The notes under the pieces are model-generated. The model was not told the DNA's origin, ran no database searches, and saw only the letters and a list, made by a program, of their open reading frames with translations. From [Clostridium] aerotolerans DSM 5434 (GTDB lineage Bacteria; Bacillota; Clostridia; Lachnospirales; Lachnospiraceae), in NCBI RefSeq assembly GCF_000687555.1, contig NZ_JHWJ01000004.1, forward strand, positions 1 to 64,000: 64,000 nt of DNA, written 5' to 3'. Positions 6,914-14,719 of this stretch are shown here, one piece after another. The position numbers and the translations under genes were made by a program. The number at the start of each line of letters is the position of its first letter. Position 1 is the stretch's first letter.

Positions 6914-8644
6914 ATGAACAATCTGCTGCTTTACGCGAAAAAGTACAAAAGAGAATTTATTCTGGCAGTTATCTGCATCCAGGCGGAGACCATTTTTGAA
7001 CTGGTCATCCCCATGGTCATGGCCGACATCATCGATGTGGGTGTGGCAAATGGTGATAAGCACTACATACTGGTCAAAGGGCTCCAGATGGTGGCATTTG
7101 CCGTGATTTCCCTGATTCTAGGTCATGCCTGCGCCCGGTATACGGCTCGCTGCGGAAGCGGAATCGGCGCCCAGATCCGAATGGCGGAATTTCAAAAAAT
7201 GCAGACCTATTCCTTTGCCAATACGGACCGTTTCAGCACGCCTTCTCTAGTCACAAGGCTGACCAGTGATATTACAGCCATTCAAAATTCCATTACCAAT
7301 GGAATGAGGCCGGGATTTCGTTCTCCTGTGATGATGATAACAGCCATGGTGGTCTCTTTTCGCATAAATCCCAGGCTGGCTCTTGTATTCTTTCTGGCCG
7401 CTCCAACTCTGGCCATCATCCTTTTCTTTATTATAAAAAATGTAAGACCTCTTTACGGCAAAATGCAGGGCGCCATGGATATGGTAAACCGGATCATTCA
7501 GGAGAATCTTACAGCCATTCGAGTGGTTAAGGCATATGTAAGAGGCGACCACGAGATCGAGAAGTTCCAGGAGGTAAATAAAAGCCTTCAATGCTCGTCG
7601 GAACGGTCCTTTACCCTGGCATCTTTAAATATGCCTGCCATGCAGTATGTGATGTATGGAACCATTTTAAGCATTTTATGGTTTGGCGGGAACATGGTCA
7701 TCCTAGGAGATATGAAGGTAGGAGCCCTTACCAGCTTTTTAAGCTACGTGCTACAGGTCTTAAATTCCCTTATGATGTTTTCTAATGTGTTTCTTTTGTT
7801 TACCCGTTCCCTGACCTCATGGAAGCGCATCTCTGAGGTTCTTGATGAAGAGCCGGCCATTAATGATGATCGGGCGACAGACGTTACCATAGAAAAGGGT
7901 TCCATTCGATTTGATCATGTGTATTTTAAATACAAGGATACGGCCAAGGAATACGTGTTATCCGATATCTCTTTTCAGATAGAGCCGGGGCAGACCATAG
8001 GTATCATTGGGCAGACAGGTGCGGCAAAAAGCACTTTGGTTCAACTGATTCCAAGGCTTTATGAAGCTACCTCAGGAAACATTTATATTGATGATCACCC
8101 CATTTATGAATATACTCAGGAGCATTTAAGGGATTCCATTGCCATGGTGCTTCAAAAGAATACTTTATTTTCCGGCACGGTAAGAGAAAATCTTTACTGG
8201 GGAAAGGAACATGCAACGGACGAAGAACTGGACCGTGCAGTGAGAATCTCCTGTGTGGATGAATTCCTGGACCGTCTTGAACATGGATATGAGACAGAGC
8301 TTGGACAGGGCGGAGTCAATGTATCGGGCGGACAAAAGCAGAGATTATGCATTGCCAGAGCCATTTTAAAGGAACCGAAGGTATTGATTCTTGACGATTC
8401 CACAAGCGCACTTGATACAGCAACAGAGGCTAAGATAAAAGAGGGTCTGGAAAAGGAGCTTCCTGGCATGACAAAGATTATGATCAGCCAGAGAATTTCT
8501 TCTGTAATGAATGCAGATCAGATCATCATCCTGGACGATGGCAGAATCAATGGAATCGGAACTCACGATAAGCTTCTGAAAGAAAATGAAATATATCAGG
8601 ATATCTTTTATTCCCAGCAGAAAGGAGGGAACCAGGCCGAATGA
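6914..8644 (+). CDS. ABC exporter half-transporter, degenerate-site subunit
   Basis: Membrane exporter subunit of 576 aa: six-helix transmembrane domain (about 1-310) then a nucleotide-binding domain. The NBD is atypical. Walker A reads GQTGAAKS (366-373) with Ala where the last Gly is expected, the catalytic Glu after Walker B is Asp495 (LILDDS), and the H-loop His is Gln526 (SQR). The signature VSGGQ is normal. Asp and Gln at these places are the hallmark of the degenerate site in heterodimeric exporters such as TM287/288 and LmrCD. The last four bases overlap the partner gene, so the two are probably made in equal amounts. Substrate unknown; drug or peptide export is typical. Confidence 0.9.
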   Translation: MNNLLLYAKKYKREFILAVICIQAETIFELVIPMVMADIIDVGVANGDKHYILVKGLQMVAFAVISLILGHACARYTARCGSGIGAQIRMAEFQKMQTYSFANTDRFSTPSLVTRLTSDITAIQNSITNGMRPGFRSPVMMITAMVVSFRINPRLALVFFLAAPTLAIILFFIIKNVRPLYGKMQGAMDMVNRIIQENLTAIRVVKAYVRGDHEIEKFQEVNKSLQCSSERSFTLASLNMPAMQYVMYGTILSILWFGGNMVILGDMKVGALTSFLSYVLQVLNSLMMFSNVFLLFTRSLTSWKRISEVLDEEPAINDDRATDVTIEKGSIRFDHVYFKYKDTAKEYVLSDISFQIEPGQTIGIIGQTGAAKSTLVQLIPRLYEATSGNIYIDDHPIYEYTQEHLRDSIAMVLQKNTLFSGTVRENLYWGKEHATDEELDRAVRISCVDEFLDRLEHGYETELGQGGVNVSGGQKQRLCIARAILKEPKVLILDDSTSALDTATEAKIKEGLEKELPGMTKIMISQRISSVMNADQIIILDDGRINGIGTHDKLLKENEIYQDIFYSQQKGGNQAE

Positions 8645-10497
8645 AACCAGTAGGAAGAGCAAAACCAAAGGACGCAAAAAAAGCACTCATTCACTTATTA
8701 ACATACATCGGGCATCACAAACGCTCCATGGCAGTAATTGCCATGCTGGTATGTATCAGTGCAGTTTCAAGCATTGCGGGAACGTATCTGTTAAAGCCGG
8801 TAATCAACGATTATATCGTACCTGGAGACATACCGGGACTTATCCGTATGATCACATTTATGGGACTCATCTATCTGTTTGGGGCCACCTCCTGTCTCCT
8901 TTATAACCGGATGATGGTCCGTGTTTCCCAACGGGTGGTGGGAGAAATCCGAATGGATTTATTCCGAAAGACCCAGAAGCTGCCTCTTAAATATTTTGAT
9001 ACCCATACCCATGGGGAGTTAATGAGCCATTTTACAAATGATGTAGATACCATTTCAGAGGCCTTAAATAACAGCTTTACCCTGCTGATCCAAAGCTTTA
9101 TTACATCGGTGGGAACTGTTATTATGCTGATTGTGCTGGATGTCAGGCTTTCTCTCATCGTAATAGTCTTTCTTCTTATCATGCTGATCTATATCCGGCA
9201 CAATGGGATACTGAGCAAGAAATATTTCACCCAGCAGCAGAAAAACCTGGGTAACATCAATGGTTTTATCGAGGAAATGGTAGAAGGTCAGAAGGTGGAG
9301 AAGGTATTCTGCCATGAGAAACAGGATTTTGAAAAATTCTGTGAGTTTAACGAAAAGCTTCGGATTTCCTCTACCATGGCTACCACCTATACTGGGATTA
9401 CAGTGCCGACCATTGTTTCTCTTTCCTATATTAACTATGCGGTATCCGCCTGTATCGGAGGTCTCTTTGCTTTATCGGGACTTATTAATATCGGAACACT
9501 TGCCTCTTATCTTGTTTATGTAAGACAGAGCGCTATGCCAATGAATCAGTTTACCAATCAGATTAATTTTCTCATGGTAGCCCTGGCAAGTGCGGAAAAG
9601 ATATTTGATATGATGGAAACAGAGCCAGAGGTTGATGAAGGCAGGGTAACATTAAAACGGGTCATGGAACGGGAAGATGGAAGTCTTTCAGAGACAGATA
9701 ACTATACCGGACATTTTGCCTGGAAGGTCCCTGGGGAAAATGGGGAATATCAATTAATTTCCTTAAAGGGAGACGTCCGTTTCCACGATGTGGTATTTGG
9801 GTATAATAAGGACCATGCCATATTAAATGGAATCAGCCTTTATGCAAAGCCAGGTCAGAAAATTGCATTTGTGGGTTCCACTGGTGCCGGTAAAACAACC
9901 ATCATCAATCTGGTGAACCGTTTCTATGAAATTGACAGAGGAACCATTACCTACGATGGAATTGATATCAGAGATATAAAGAAGGATGATTTAAGGCGTT
10001 CCATTTCCCTGGTCATTCAGGACACTCATTTGTTCACAGGGACCATTGCGGACAACATTCGTTACGGAAGGCTGAATGCACCCGAAGAGGATGTGCTGGA
10101 GGCCGCTAGAATCGCCAATGCAGATTCCTTTATAAGACGTCTGCCAAATGGATACGATACGCTTTTGGAGAGCGACGGAAGGAATTTATCCCAGGGACAA
10201 AGACAGCTGATTGCCATTGCAAGGGCTGCTATCTCACAGCCGCCTGTTCTTGTTTTAGATGAAGCCACCAGCTCCATTGACACCAGGACAGAGAAGCTGA
10301 TTGAAAAGGGAATGGACGCTCTTATGAAAGACCGGACGGTGTTTGTAATCGCCCATCGTCTTTCCACCGTAAGAAATTCAAAAGCCATTCTTGTTCTGGA
10401 ACAGGGAGAAATTATTGAGCGTGGTAGCCATGAAGAGTTGCTGGAACAGCAGGGAAAGTATTATAATCTTCATATGGGACATTTTGAACTGGAATAA
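8641..10497 (+). CDS. ABC exporter half-transporter, catalytic-site partner
   Basis: Partner of 618 aa with a transmembrane domain (about 20-330), a linker insertion of roughly 40 residues before the NBD, and consensus ATPase motifs: Walker A GSTGAGKTT, Walker B VLVLDEATSSID with the catalytic Glu, and H-loop IAHRLST. Its signature LSQGQRQ is of the kind seen in heterodimeric exporters. The ATG overlaps the previous stop, with AAAGGAGGGAACC inside the upstream gene as ribosome binding site. The pair should form one asymmetric exporter with one active and one degenerate ATP site. Confidence 0.9.
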   Translation: MKPVGRAKPKDAKKALIHLLTYIGHHKRSMAVIAMLVCISAVSSIAGTYLLKPVINDYIVPGDIPGLIRMITFMGLIYLFGATSCLLYNRMMVRVSQRVVGEIRMDLFRKTQKLPLKYFDTHTHGELMSHFTNDVDTISEALNNSFTLLIQSFITSVGTVIMLIVLDVRLSLIVIVFLLIMLIYIRHNGILSKKYFTQQQKNLGNINGFIEEMVEGQKVEKVFCHEKQDFEKFCEFNEKLRISSTMATTYTGITVPTIVSLSYINYAVSACIGGLFALSGLINIGTLASYLVYVRQSAMPMNQFTNQINFLMVALASAEKIFDMMETEPEVDEGRVTLKRVMEREDGSLSETDNYTGHFAWKVPGENGEYQLISLKGDVRFHDVVFGYNKDHAILNGISLYAKPGQKIAFVGSTGAGKTTIINLVNRFYEIDRGTITYDGIDIRDIKKDDLRRSISLVIQDTHLFTGTIADNIRYGRLNAPEEDVLEAARIANADSFIRRLPNGYDTLLESDGRNLSQGQRQLIAIARAAISQPPVLVLDEATSSIDTRTEKLIEKGMDALMKDRTVFVIAHRLSTVRNSKAILVLEQGEIIERGSHEELLEQQGKYYNLHMGHFELE

Positions 10498-10534
10498 ATG
10501 AAGAAACAAAGGAAGCCGAAAAAGGAGGCAATGG

Positions 10535-10978
10535 ATGGGAAATCATTATATCAGAGAGCTGATGGCACGAGGGGAAAGAGCGAGAAAGCAAATATTTTCA
10601 CCGCTTTTATCTGAGTTCGGACTAACGCCGGGACAGGGGCAGGCCAGGATTTTATATTATCTGCTTTTAAAGGATCATGTCACGCAAAAGGAGCTGGCAG
10701 ACAACTGCCATTTTGAAGTGACCACCATGTCAAGGAACTTAGATAAGCTGGAGAAGCTTGGTCTTCTTATCAGACAGAACAACCCGGACTGCAGACGCTC
10801 ATTTCTCATCTGCCTGACCGATAAAGGAATTGCTGAGGCAAAAGAGATTAAAAAGGTGTTTGAGCAGTTTGAACAAATTGTGAGTGACGGAATAACAAAA
10901 GAAGAGCTTGAAGTTTTTTTAAAGGTCATGACACGTATGTGTGATAATATGGAGTCCTATAACCAGAAGGAAAAATAG
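10535..10978 (+). CDS. MarR family transcriptional regulator
   Basis: Cytoplasmic winged-helix DNA-binding protein of 147 aa. The recognition region is VTQKELADNCHFEVTTMSR (about 49-67), followed by the wing with DCRRSFLICLTDKG. The start at 10535 is fixed by AAAGGAGG six bases upstream; an out-of-frame ATG four bases earlier is ignored. It is the third gene of the exporter operon, so it probably autoregulates the operon through the tandem operator at 6857-6885 and responds to an exported compound. Ligand unknown. Confidence 0.9.
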   Translation: MGNHYIRELMARGERARKQIFSPLLSEFGLTPGQGQARILYYLLLKDHVTQKELADNCHFEVTTMSRNLDKLEKLGLLIRQNNPDCRRSFLICLTDKGIAEAKEIKKVFEQFEQIVSDGITKEELEVFLKVMTRMCDNMESYNQKEK

Positions 10979-11000
10979 GGCGTTCTGTACACAGGATACA

Positions 11001-11030
11001 TTGACATAAGACACTGGAGACTGATATAAT
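11001..11030 (+). promoter_or_regulatory. Sigma-A promoter of larE
   Basis: TTGACA (11001-11006), an 18-bp spacer and TATAAT (11025-11030), about 40 bases before the larE start. Confidence 0.8.
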
Positions 11031-11070
11031 TTTATTATGAAAAACTTGGGTCTTATAATAAGGAGTGCTT

Positions 11071-11886
11071 ATGACATTACAGGAAAAAAATGAAGTTTTA
11101 CGAGCTTATATAAAAGAAATGGGAAGCCTTGCGGTGGCTTTTTCCTCAGGCGTGGATTCCACCTTTCTTTTAAAGACCGCTCATGAGGTGCTGGGGGATC
11201 AGGTCATTGCTGTGACTGCCCGTTCCTGCTCCTTTCCGGAGCGTGAACTTCGGGAAGCAATGGAATTTTGCAAGGAGGAAGGAATCCGGCATTTTATCGT
11301 TGATAGTGAAGAACTGGATATTGAAGGCTTTGAAAGCAATCCGAAGAACCGCTGCTATTTATGCAAGCACGAACTTTTTGAAAAGATCGCCGTGATTGCA
11401 AAGGAGCAGGGAATCGAGGAAATCGCAGAAGGTTCTAACATGGACGACAACGGGGATTACCGTCCTGGTCTTATAGCCGTGGCTGAGTTAAATATCAAAA
11501 GCCCCTTACGGCATGCCCAGCTATCGAAAGCGGATATCAGGGAGTTATCGAAGGAAATGGAATTAAAGACCTGGGACAAACAGTCCTTTGCTTGTCTTTC
11601 CAGCCGTTTTGTCTATGGGGAGACTATTTCAAGAGAAAAGCTTTCCATGGTTGATAGGGCAGAACAGCGCCTTCTTGATATGGGCTTTTATCAGGTAAGA
11701 GTTAGAATTCATGGAACCATTGCAAGAATTGAAGTTCTTCCCACTCAGCTTGAGAAGCTTGTGGCAAGAAGGGAAGAGTTTACTCCATATTTTCACGAGC
11801 TTGGGTTTTCCTATATAGCCATGGATTTAGACGGATATCGGACGGGCAGCATGAATGCTACGCTTGATGAGGCGGTTGTATCATAA
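11071..11886 (+). CDS. larE: ATP-dependent sulfur transferase LarE
   Basis: PP-loop ATPase of 271 aa resembling LarE, which adds sulfur to the nickel-pincer cofactor of lactate racemase and relatives. The PP-loop SSGVDST lies near residue 25. Three cysteines fall at the positions that hold a [4Fe-4S] cluster in cluster-type LarE proteins: Cys95 and Cys98 (RCYLCKHE) and Cys175 (FACLSSRF). This suggests the catalytic rather than the single-Cys sacrificial form. An in-frame GTG at 11065 lies too close to AAGGAG, so ATG 11071 is preferred. No larA, larB or larC lies nearby. It is monocistronic between its own promoter and a terminator. Confidence 0.85.
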   Translation: MTLQEKNEVLRAYIKEMGSLAVAFSSGVDSTFLLKTAHEVLGDQVIAVTARSCSFPERELREAMEFCKEEGIRHFIVDSEELDIEGFESNPKNRCYLCKHELFEKIAVIAKEQGIEEIAEGSNMDDNGDYRPGLIAVAELNIKSPLRHAQLSKADIRELSKEMELKTWDKQSFACLSSRFVYGETISREKLSMVDRAEQRLLDMGFYQVRVRIHGTIARIEVLPTQLEKLVARREEFTPYFHELGFSYIAMDLDGYRTGSMNATLDEAVVS

Positions 11887-12055
11887 GCTATCTTAGTATT
11901 TGGCAGAAGCAACAGGCAGAAAATCTTAAGCTTCATACGAATCGGTAGGAAAAATCCAACGTTTCGTGGCGGCAGTTTGGTGATATCAGAGTGTAAGGCT
12001 TTTGCATTCAGATTTTTATAAGATGCATACAATATACATCGCTTCTGTATGAAAA
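11887..12055. other. Intergenic region after larE
   Basis: No ORF with a ribosome binding site, no RNA gene and no repeat could be recognised here; it leads into a strong terminator. Confidence 0.5.
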
Positions 12056-12102
12056 AAGGTGCTTTGAGCGTGGCTTTCCAAGACCAGTCAAAGCGCCTTT
12101 TT
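12056..12102 (+). terminator. Terminator after larE
   Basis: AAGGTGCTTTGA (12056-12067) pairs with TCAAAGCGCCTT (12088-12099) over 12 bp with one wobble, followed by a T-run. Preceding A residues suggest it may also work on the opposite strand. Confidence 0.88.
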
Positions 12103-12161
12103 GCTTTAAAGTTAGTAATTTATCTCAGTTCCTGGCATACTGTATTGGAACGAAAAGCCCA

Positions 12162-12190
12162 TTGCTTTTTCCTGGTTTTTCTGTTATATT
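12162..12190 (+). promoter_or_regulatory. Possible promoter of the LRR/VWA/MoxR cluster
   Basis: TTGCTT (12162-12167), a 17-bp spacer and TATATT (12185-12190). If used, the MITE at 12207-12368 lies entirely inside the 5' untranslated leader of the cluster. Confidence 0.45.
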
Positions 12191-12206
12191 AGTTTGTTAA
12201 ACAATC

Positions 12207-12368
12207 AGGGTGTGTCTGAAAACTCATTGCACCAATCTGCACGTCCCACTTCGCAGCATATTTGGTCCAAATTCAGTTGGCGTAGCCCACTACGCCGCCT
12301 TCATCTGGGCCAAATCTCCCACAAAGTGTAACGCACATCTTGATACAAGGAGCTTTCAGACACGCCCT
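12207..12368. mobile_element. MITE-like palindromic element, 162 bp, 19-bp terminal inverted repeats
   Basis: The left end AGGGTGTGTCTGAAAACTC (12207-12225) and right end GAGCTTTCAGACACGCCCT (12350-12368) are inverted repeats differing at two positions. The interior is also a large imperfect palindrome, centred on GGCGTAG-CCCA-CTACGCC near 12270-12290 with outer TTTGG/CCAAA arms. It encodes no transposase. An ORF can be read through it into the next gene, but that extension is element sequence, not protein family sequence. No clear target-site duplication is visible. Confidence 0.85.
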
Positions 12369-12386
12369 GGTGGAAAGGATTTGGAA

Positions 12387-13358
12387 ATGTTTTTATATCA
12401 GAATATAAATGACCACGTACGGATCCTGGGATACAGAGGCTTTGATGGTTTCATCCGAGTGCCGGAACAGATTGGAGGCCGGCCAGTGACCGAGCTTTCA
12501 GCCTATGCATTTTCCGGCGGCTGGGGAAGGGAAGAGATGCTTTCGTCGCTGGAGGAAGAAATCCTTCTTTGTGACGAAGAGGGAAACCCCATTTTGACAG
12601 ATAAAAAGGACCTTCCACCAGCCATAAGCCTGGAAGGACTGAAAGAAATATATTTGCCGGAGACAATTGAAAAAATCGGCAATTACTCATTTTATAACTG
12701 TTTTGAGCTGACTCGCTTAACATGCAGTGCCGCCATTTTAGACTTAGGCTCCGGGCTCTTTACCGGTTGTTCGGGAATGCGTTATCTTGATATCCATCTG
12801 GTAGACGGAAAGCGTTCCTGCTTAAAGGAAATTCTATCAGAATTAAGACAGTTACTTTATGTAAATTATTACACCAGCCAGGGCAATGCCAGACTTGTTT
12901 TTCCTGAAATGTATGAAGAATCGGTGGAGCACACTCCCGCCCGTATTATCATTCGGGAAATGCATGGCTGTGGCCATATGTACCGTTACTGCTTTGACCA
13001 GACCGGTTTTCAGTTTCATAAATACGATGCCCTGTTCCCTCACCTTTTGGTACAGGAATCAGAACGGGTCATCGGAGAGCTGGTCATAAACCGGCTTTAC
13101 ACCCCCATGAATCTTCTGTATCATGACAGAATGGTGTACGAAGCTTATTTATTGGAGCACATAGAAGAAATATCAAAGCTTGCAATAGAAGATGAGACCA
13201 TGTTCCTCTGGCTTATGGAGGAATATGCAAAAAACCAGGATAAATTTGATTTCATTGTTGAAATAGTATCAAGGGAAGATAAGCCAGAGCTTTTAAGTCA
13301 TTTAATGGACTTAAGGCGTCATCGGTTCCCCGTAAAAAAACGGGTATTTTCCCTGTAA
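12387..13358 (+). CDS. BspA-type leucine-rich-repeat (LRR_5) protein
   Basis: A 323-aa protein without signal peptide or membrane helix, presumably cytoplasmic. The N-terminal half has LRR_5-style phrases: GYRGFDGFIRVPEQIGG, LKEIYLPETIEKIGNYSF and GLFTGCSGMRYLDI. The C-terminal half is helical and charged, with no family recognised. The reading frame stays open upstream to 12210, but that part is MITE sequence; ATG 12387 follows GGTGGAAAGGATTTGGA. It is followed after 18 bases by a VWA-domain gene and then a MoxR ATPase, and all three look co-transcribed. A scaffold or substrate-adaptor role for the ATPase/VWA pair is inferred. Confidence 0.8.
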   Translation: MFLYQNINDHVRILGYRGFDGFIRVPEQIGGRPVTELSAYAFSGGWGREEMLSSLEEEILLCDEEGNPILTDKKDLPPAISLEGLKEIYLPETIEKIGNYSFYNCFELTRLTCSAAILDLGSGLFTGCSGMRYLDIHLVDGKRSCLKEILSELRQLLYVNYYTSQGNARLVFPEMYEESVEHTPARIIIREMHGCGHMYRYCFDQTGFQFHKYDALFPHLLVQESERVIGELVINRLYTPMNLLYHDRMVYEAYLLEHIEEISKLAIEDETMFLWLMEEYAKNQDKFDFIVEIVSREDKPELLSHLMDLRRHRFPVKKRVFSL

Positions 13359-13376
13359 CAAAATAAGGAAAGGTTG

Positions 13377-14705
13377 GTGAACCGTATGATCGATCCCGTA
13401 AGACAAAGACAGCTTGACGAGCTTGAAGAGGTAGAGATAGGGCACGGCATTCTGATGAATGCCAGAAATGAGCTGTATATAAATTTCCGCTATCTCGATG
13501 TTGCCTTAAGCAGCTTTGTATTTGAGGCGGATAGAAAGGGCAATGTGCTCTCTACGGACGGCTTTGTCATTTATTACCAGCCAGATCTTTTATTCTCCAT
13601 GTACAAAAGCAGCCGGATTTTAGTGAACCGGGCGTACTTACACATGTTGTTCCACTGCCTGTTTAACCATTTAAATGGGAAAGGAAACAGGGATAAAATA
13701 CTCTGGGACGTGGCCTGCGACATCGCCATTGAATCCATCTTAGACAGCTTTTATGTAAAGCCTGTTTACCGCCATCAGTCCCCTTACCGGAGAGAAATCT
13801 ACGGAAGAATTACCGCCAGGCGAAAGGTATTTACCGCCGAAGGAATTTATAAGGACTTAACGGAAATGAATCTGACCCAGGAAGAGCTGCTCCGAATGGC
13901 TGGAGAATTTTACGTAGACAGCCACGACCGTTGGGATGAGGAGGAAGACCCCAGAGTCAGTACACAGCGGCAGAACCAGTGGCAGGAAATGCGGGAAAAA
14001 ATGGAGACGGAAATGGAGTCCTTCGGCGAGGAGAACGCCCAGTCCGGCAAAGATTTACTGGAACAGATTAAAGCAGAAAACAGGGAACGGTACGATTACA
14101 AACGGTTCTTAAAAAAGTTCGCAGTACTGCGGGAAGAAGCAGAAGTCGATCCCGATTCCTTTGATCCCATATTTTACACCTATGGGATGACGCTTTATGA
14201 AAATATGCCATTAATTGAACCCCTTGAAACAAGAGAGGTTTTTAAAATAGAAGATTTTGTAATAGCCATAGATACCTCCATGTCAGTGTCAGGAGATTTG
14301 GTAAAACGATTTTTAGAGGAGACCTACGGAATGCTTTCAGAATCAGAAAGCTATTTTAGAAAGGTCAATATCCACATTATTCAGTGTGATGAAGAGATCC
14401 GCTCCGATATAACCATAACAAACCGGGAAGAAATGGAAGATTATATGGAACATTTCACCATAAGCGGGTTTGGAGGAACAGATTTTCGTCCAGCCTTTGA
14501 ATATGTTAACGGCCTTTTAAACAAAGGAGTATTTAAAAAGCTCCGGGGCCTTCTTTATTTTACCGATGGAAAAGGAATTTATCCCGTCTCCATGCCGCCC
14601 TACGATACAGCCTTTGTGTTTATGGAAGGACAGTATGAGGACATCTCTGTGCCCGGCTGGGCCATGAAGGTAATACTGACGGAGGAAGATTTAAATCTTT
14701 CATAA
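13377..14705 (+). CDS. VWA-like protein with metallopeptidase-like N-domain (DUF2201 type)
   Basis: About 442 aa. The N-terminal region resembles the DUF2201 metallopeptidase-like domain, but its motif reads HMLFHCLFNH: the zinc-type histidines are kept, while the usual catalytic Glu after the first His is absent. A charged middle section follows (about 195-240). The C-terminal VWA-like domain has a complete MIDAS: DTSMS near residue 300, the GTD Thr, and the TDGKG Asp. TTG 13374, GTG 13377 and ATG 13386 are all possible starts; GTG 13377 is best spaced from AAGGA. Genes of this kind pair with MoxR ATPases, as here (compare RavA-ViaA). Confidence 0.8.
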   Translation: MNRMIDPVRQRQLDELEEVEIGHGILMNARNELYINFRYLDVALSSFVFEADRKGNVLSTDGFVIYYQPDLLFSMYKSSRILVNRAYLHMLFHCLFNHLNGKGNRDKILWDVACDIAIESILDSFYVKPVYRHQSPYRREIYGRITARRKVFTAEGIYKDLTEMNLTQEELLRMAGEFYVDSHDRWDEEEDPRVSTQRQNQWQEMREKMETEMESFGEENAQSGKDLLEQIKAENRERYDYKRFLKKFAVLREEAEVDPDSFDPIFYTYGMTLYENMPLIEPLETREVFKIEDFVIAIDTSMSVSGDLVKRFLEETYGMLSESESYFRKVNIHIIQCDEEIRSDITITNREEMEDYMEHFTISGFGGTDFRPAFEYVNGLLNKGVFKKLRGLLYFTDGKGIYPVSMPPYDTAFVFMEGQYEDISVPGWAMKVILTEEDLNLS

Positions 14706-14719
14706 CAGGAGAAACTGCC

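Noticed and set aside
12210-12386. N-terminal 59-codon extension of the LRR protein
   Set aside because: The extension is entirely MITE sequence with its inverted repeats, and a good start with ribosome binding site exists at 12387.
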